From the NCBI GenBank assembly GCA_024222485.1, contig JAAEPJ010000202.1:1-39311 (forward strand): a DNA stretch of 39,311 nucleotides, given 5' to 3'. A model generated the notes under the pieces. It was given only the letters and a program-made list of their open reading frames with translations. It did no database searches and was not told the origin of the DNA. Both the position numbers and the translations under genes were made by a program. Of this stretch, positions 36,140 to 39,311 are shown in pieces (within the stretch, counting starts at the first letter, position 1; each line of letters begins with the position of its first letter). The DNA is from a bacterium. Its GTDB lineage: Bacteria > RUG730 > JAAEPJ01.

Positions 36140-37729
36140 TCAAGAATAAAGTTGATAAGATAAATTAGGAAAAATATTATCCTTTTTTTCATAGTCTGAT
36201 AAGGTTTCCTCATCAATACAATCTGATTCTATCGACTCATACAGTTTTAAAAACCTCAGAATATGATCTTTAGTTCGTTTATGTGCATACTCAACCATTG
36301 TTCCTGTTTTCATAATAAAAGCCCAATCACTAGCTTGGGCCAGTAAAAGCTCTCTTGCAGCTTGATTAAGTGCCCGCTTCGTCAAACCTGCAGAATCATT
36401 ATAATTCTTGGCAATATCAATCATAATCTCTTCACATTTATGTAAATGTTTATAAATCCAATCATTTGTTTTATTTAGCCAGATATCGTAGTAACCATAA
36501 GCACCCCATGAAGAATCAGCTGGCTGAGCTATTTCAAACTTAGTATTTTTTTCAAACTCCAAATACTTTGAAAGAGTTACCAGCTCAAAAACATCTTGTT
36601 CAGCATAAATTTTCCTAAATAAAAAATCTAAAAAAACAGGTCCTTCAAACCACCAATGACCAAAAAGTTCTGCATCATAGTTAGCTAGTACTAACGGTTT
36701 TTGACCTAAGGTTCCAGCCAGATGTTCTACTTGCTTTTTCCTATATTCTATAAAGTTATCCGCATGACAAGCAGCTAGGGTTACTGCCTCCTGAGGCGAG
36801 TAATATTCTTTTTCACTAAGATCACATCTACCTGTAATTCTATGGTATTTAAACCCTATATTTCGAGAGACTCCATCAGAATGAAGGTAGGGCTTAATAT
36901 ATTCATAATCTGCATCATATCCAAGGTCACGATAAAATTCACGGTATCTAAAATCACCAGGGTAACCATTTTCTTTACTCCAAACCTGTTCAGAAGTTTC
37001 AACATCTCTTGCAAAAACAATAACCTCTGATTTAGGACAAATTATGGGAGCATAGACATTATTTTTAGGCTGAGGATCCGCAGAAGAAACACCATGTGTT
37101 TCAGTAAAAAAGTACTTTATTCCATTATTTTTGAGTATTTCATCAAGACCTTCTTTATACGCACATTCAGGCAACCAGATACCAGAGGCCTCTCTTTTAA
37201 ATACTCTTTGATATTCTTGTTTTGCAATTTTTATCTGTGCATCGATTGCTTTTTCATACTTAATAAACGGCAAAAAAGCATGTGTTGCAGCACAAGTAAT
37301 AATTTCTAAATACCCACGATCTTGAAATTTTTTAAAAGCAGCTAAAATTCCACGCTTATATTGATTCTCAAAAATACCCTGATACAAGCTAAGTTTGTCA
37401 TTATACATCTTAGCAGTTTCATTCTGTAATGGCAGAGTTTTTGTACGAACTAACTCTTTTTCTGAAAGCTCTAACATCTTACTTAAATATTTAGAATAGC
37501 GACTCATTAGCAAATCATCCTCAAGCATGGCACAAAGACTAGGACTTAAAGTCATAGTAAGATTAAAACTGATATTGTCTTTAATTAATCCATCAAAAAC
37601 ATGGACAAGGGGAAGGTAGGACTCTGTTAGTGCCTCGTAAAGCCAATCTTCTTCTAAAAAATCATTATATTCAGGATGCCTGACAAATGGCAAGTGTGCG
37701 TGTAGTAATAAAGAAAAATACCCTTTCAC
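36140..37729 (-). CDS. GH57 1,4-alpha-glucan branching enzyme (DUF1957 type)
   Basis: It is predicted to form alpha-1,6 branches in glycogen. The 529-residue protein has the GH57 barrel (about 1-400) beginning GYFSLLLHAHLPFVRHPEY, and a helical C-terminal DUF1957-type region. The predicted nucleophile is Glu188 in SGIWLPECAY and the acid/base Asp352 in NYDAELFGHWWFEGP, both as in the Thermus and Thermococcus branching enzymes. The start is GTG 37729, with AGGAG 6 nt upstream; the gene ends in TGA. A DUF4912 gene lies 42 nt upstream, a recurrent pairing in uncultured bacteria, so the two probably share a transcript. Confidence 0.93.
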   Translation of the reverse strand: MKGYFSLLLHAHLPFVRHPEYNDFLEEDWLYEALTESYLPLVHVFDGLIKDNISFNLTMTLSPSLCAMLEDDLLMSRYSKYLSKMLELSEKELVRTKTLPLQNETAKMYNDKLSLYQGIFENQYKRGILAAFKKFQDRGYLEIITCAATHAFLPFIKYEKAIDAQIKIAKQEYQRVFKREASGIWLPECAYKEGLDEILKNNGIKYFFTETHGVSSADPQPKNNVYAPIICPKSEVIVFARDVETSEQVWSKENGYPGDFRYREFYRDLGYDADYEYIKPYLHSDGVSRNIGFKYHRITGRCDLSEKEYYSPQEAVTLAACHADNFIEYRKKQVEHLAGTLGQKPLVLANYDAELFGHWWFEGPVFLDFLFRKIYAEQDVFELVTLSKYLEFEKNTKFEIAQPADSSWGAYGYYDIWLNKTNDWIYKHLHKCEEIMIDIAKNYNDSAGLTKRALNQAARELLLAQASDWAFIMKTGTMVEYAHKRTKDHILRFLKLYESIESDCIDEETLSDYEKKDNIFPNLSYQLYS

Positions 37730-37771
37730 TTATTTCTCCTTTAGTTGACTAGATATCTATCGTAGTCATCC

Positions 37772-38200
37772 CTAGGATAAAAACTGGTTAGAACTTAATG
37801 AATCTATTTTTTCTTTTAACTTGCCAAAAATTTTACCGCAATGAGCTTTGGCAAGCATAAAAAAATGCTCATCTTGGTCAGAATAGCCAAGCTCTGCAGA
37901 TAAGTTATGCATGGTAAAACTAGTATCTTTTAAATTAAAGTACCAGTCACGCGCAATATTTCCAGGATAAATAAATCGATAGTTAGTCTTATCCAAATTT
38001 TTATTACAATCATTAAAAATCCTGATAGTAACTAAAAAGTTATTTAAAAAAATTTTAGAGAGTGTCGTTTCAGAATAATCCCAAAACAAAAAGACTATTT
38101 CCGGATCCTTAGGTAAAAGGGTTAACTTGTTCTCATTATAAGACAAAGGCAATACTTCACCTGTAGTTAAAATAAAATGATGCCTTTTTGCTACTTGCAT
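37772..38200 (-). CDS. DUF4912 domain protein
   Basis: This 142-residue protein of unknown function has the DUF4912 pattern: LPLSYNENKLTLLPKDPEIVFLFWDYSE near residues 18-45, then TIRIFND, YFNLKDTSFTMHNLSAELGYSDQDEHFFMLAKA. No signal peptide or membrane helix is visible. Members often sit next to GH57 enzymes, as here, so a role in glycogen metabolism or carbohydrate binding is plausible but unproven. The ATG lies 20 nt after the tRNA-Trp 3' end, so it may be transcribed with the tRNA. Confidence 0.8.
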   Translation of the reverse strand: MQVAKRHHFILTTGEVLPLSYNENKLTLLPKDPEIVFLFWDYSETTLSKIFLNNFLVTIRIFNDCNKNLDKTNYRFIYPGNIARDWYFNLKDTSFTMHNLSAELGYSDQDEHFFMLAKAHCGKIFGKLKEKIDSLSSNQFLS

Positions 38201-38220
38201 TATCCTTTACCTCTAAAAAA

Positions 38221-38296
38221 TGGCAGGCCTGGGGGGACTCGAACCCGCAACCAATGGTTTTGGAGACCACTACTCTACCAATTGAGCTACAGACCT
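38221..38296 (-). tRNA. tRNA-Trp (anticodon CCA)
   Basis: The 76-nt gene has acceptor AGGTCTG/CAGGCCT, anticodon loop CTCCAAA (anticodon CCA) and an encoded 3' CCA. The T stem GCGGG/CCCCC contains a C:C mismatch at the second pair (50:64) and the D stem a G:T pair (GCTC/GAGT). It lies between rpmG and DUF4912; in many bacteria tRNA-Trp sits between tuf and secE. Confidence 0.95.
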
Positions 38297-38422
38297 ACAG
38301 AAAACCCCAATAAAAGAAGGTAAAAAATAAAAGACGAGCCTATTCCCACTTTAAAAATATAAATTTTAAATTCTTTTTCTTCTTTAATCAGGAATAAATA
38401 TCAGTCTCTCACAACTATAAAA

Positions 38423-38572
38423 TTATTTAATTTCCTTATGCAGGCTAACTTTCTTACAAAATTTACAATACTTGTTTAACTCTAATTTTTCAGGATGAGC
38501 TTTTTTATTTTTATCATAATTGTAATTTCTTCTTTTGCACATATCACATGCAAGCGTAATTAATTCTCTCAT
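38423..38572 (-). CDS. rpmG: Ribosomal protein bL33
   Basis: This 49-residue protein ([20 protein letters not shown]...) is a component of the large ribosomal subunit. It has the zinc-binding form with two C-x2-C pairs, Cys9/Cys12 and Cys36/Cys39, and the normal bL33 length. Genes for bL33 and tRNA-Trp commonly follow tuf and precede secE-nusG; here the first part of that order is kept, but DUF4912 and GH57 follow instead. Confidence 0.94.
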   Translation of the reverse strand: MRELITLACDMCKRRNYNYDKNKKAHPEKLELNKYCKFCKKVSLHKEIK

Positions 38573-38613
38573 TTATCTTCCCTTTCCTTTTTTGATACAC
38601 CACTAAAGAATAT

Positions 38614-39159
38614 CTATTTTTTTTTAGTGCAACATTTTTTACTTTGGTGATTTATCTCCCAAAGACCAAAATGGACACCTTCTGCATCCGTACAAATTGC
38701 AAACCAGCCTTCACCGTCAACTTTAGTCTTCGGCATTAAAATCTTACCGCCAGCTTGCTCAACCTTCGCCATAATTTCTTTAAGGTTAGATACTGTAAAA
38801 TACAAAGTTGCAGTTGAAGTCGGAAAATTCTCAGGTTTCTTCATTAAGCCACCAGAAACTGGGTGCCCCTTCCCAAACTGAATAATTGTATAGTCTAACT
38901 TTCTATCCTTTTGAAATTTCCAACCAAAAACATCTGAGTAAAATTTCTCTGCTTTTAACACATCATTGGCTAAGAATTCAAAGTGTGAAGGAGTATTTAT
39001 ATTTTTTTTAGAACATTTTGTCTTTAAGCTACAAGCGGAGGCTTTTATCATCGAACATTTTTTCATTTTATAACAAATTTTTGTCCCGATGAAAAGAAAT
39101 AAAAGAACTGTAATAACAATTAAATCAATCGCTATAATTTTTAACCATTTACTTTCCAT
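38614..39159 (-). CDS. Membrane-anchored VOC (glyoxalase/bleomycin-resistance fold) protein
   Basis: This 181-residue protein has one N-terminal membrane helix (residues 5-28), a Cys-rich Lys-rich spacer with Cys29, 35, 43 and 49 (C-x5-C-x7-C-x5-C), a VOC domain (about 57-172: HFEFLANDVLKAEKFYSDVFGWKF ... GEGWFAICTDAEGVHFGLWE) and a C-terminal CCTKKK. The VOC part resembles the widespread soluble YdcN/CFP30-like proteins, where His and Glu bind metal. Tethering to the membrane with a cysteine spacer is unusual. AGGAG precedes the ATG by 6-8 nt. It separates tuf from rpmG. Function unknown. Confidence 0.82.
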   Translation of the reverse strand: MESKWLKIIAIDLIVITVLLFLFIGTKICYKMKKCSMIKASACSLKTKCSKKNINTPSHFEFLANDVLKAEKFYSDVFGWKFQKDRKLDYTIIQFGKGHPVSGGLMKKPENFPTSTATLYFTVSNLKEIMAKVEQAGGKILMPKTKVDGEGWFAICTDAEGVHFGLWEINHQSKKCCTKKK

Positions 39160-39201
39160 ATCACGCTCCTCTTCAAAATAAAAACAGCGAAAAGGTCTTA
39201 C

Positions 39202-39311
39202 CTATTCGACTATCTCACTAATGACTCCAGCTCCTACTGTTCGCCCACCTTCTCTTATCGCAAACCTTAATTCCTTTTCCATTGCTATCGGCGTTATTAA
39301 CTCAACATCCA
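39202..39311 (-). CDS. tuf: Elongation factor Tu, 3' end
   Basis: The last 36 codons read [35 protein letters not shown] and end in [14 protein letters not shown] is the invariant C-terminal barrel segment of EF-Tu that contacts tRNA. The gene continues beyond the right edge. Confidence 0.97.
   Translation of the reverse strand, partial: DVELITPIAMEKELRFAIREGGRTVGAGVISEIVE

Overview
This 39.3 kb window is an AT-rich bacterial chromosome segment in which essentially every supported gene lies on the minus strand, so transcription runs from the right end to the left. The organism is a diderm with lipopolysaccharide: lpxB, lnt, four GT9 heptosyltransferase-type genes and an ExbB/ExbD/TonB system are present. 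The standard code fits, because TGA ends the malic enzyme, TonB and GH57 genes. The mix of a GH57 branching enzyme with a DUF4912 protein, a PKTIDND-type phosphofructokinase, a short RpoD-like sigma factor and large TPR proteins next to ExbB/ExbD suggests an uncultured lineage of the PVC/Omnitrophota kind. That placement is an inference from gene content only.

Layout in transcription order (right to left): the 3' end of tuf, a membrane-tethered VOC protein, rpmG and tRNA-Trp; then DUF4912 and GH57 (glycogen), a small secreted TIG-domain gene, ilvD and a phosphofructokinase. Next comes a six-gene envelope operon (giant TPR protein, ExbB, two ExbDs, TonB, an OmpA-like secreted protein), closed by an 18-bp perfect hairpin. 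Then secA-lnt; hisB-hisH-hisA-hisF-hisI followed by argF; lpxB; a DEAD-box RNA helicase; and murG with four GT9 glycosyltransferases. The left part holds an aconitase-type large and small subunit pair with an NAD-type isocitrate dehydrogenase, a broken TauE/SafE permease gene, a malic enzyme-sigma factor-apt operon, tRNA-Arg(CCU) and the first codons of what may be a transposase.

Functionally, the window combines envelope biogenesis (lipid A, core sugars, peptidoglycan lipid II, lipoprotein acylation, Sec export), amino-acid synthesis (histidine, arginine, branched-chain) and central carbon metabolism (citrate to 2-oxoglutarate, malate to pyruvate, glycolysis, glycogen). The most interesting unit is the TPR-ExbB-ExbD-ExbD-TonB-OmpA-like operon. 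It resembles a Tol-Pal/TonB hybrid, its first ExbD has Asn where the proton-carrying Asp is expected, and its last protein carries an OmpA-like fold that appears to lack the peptidoglycan-binding residues.
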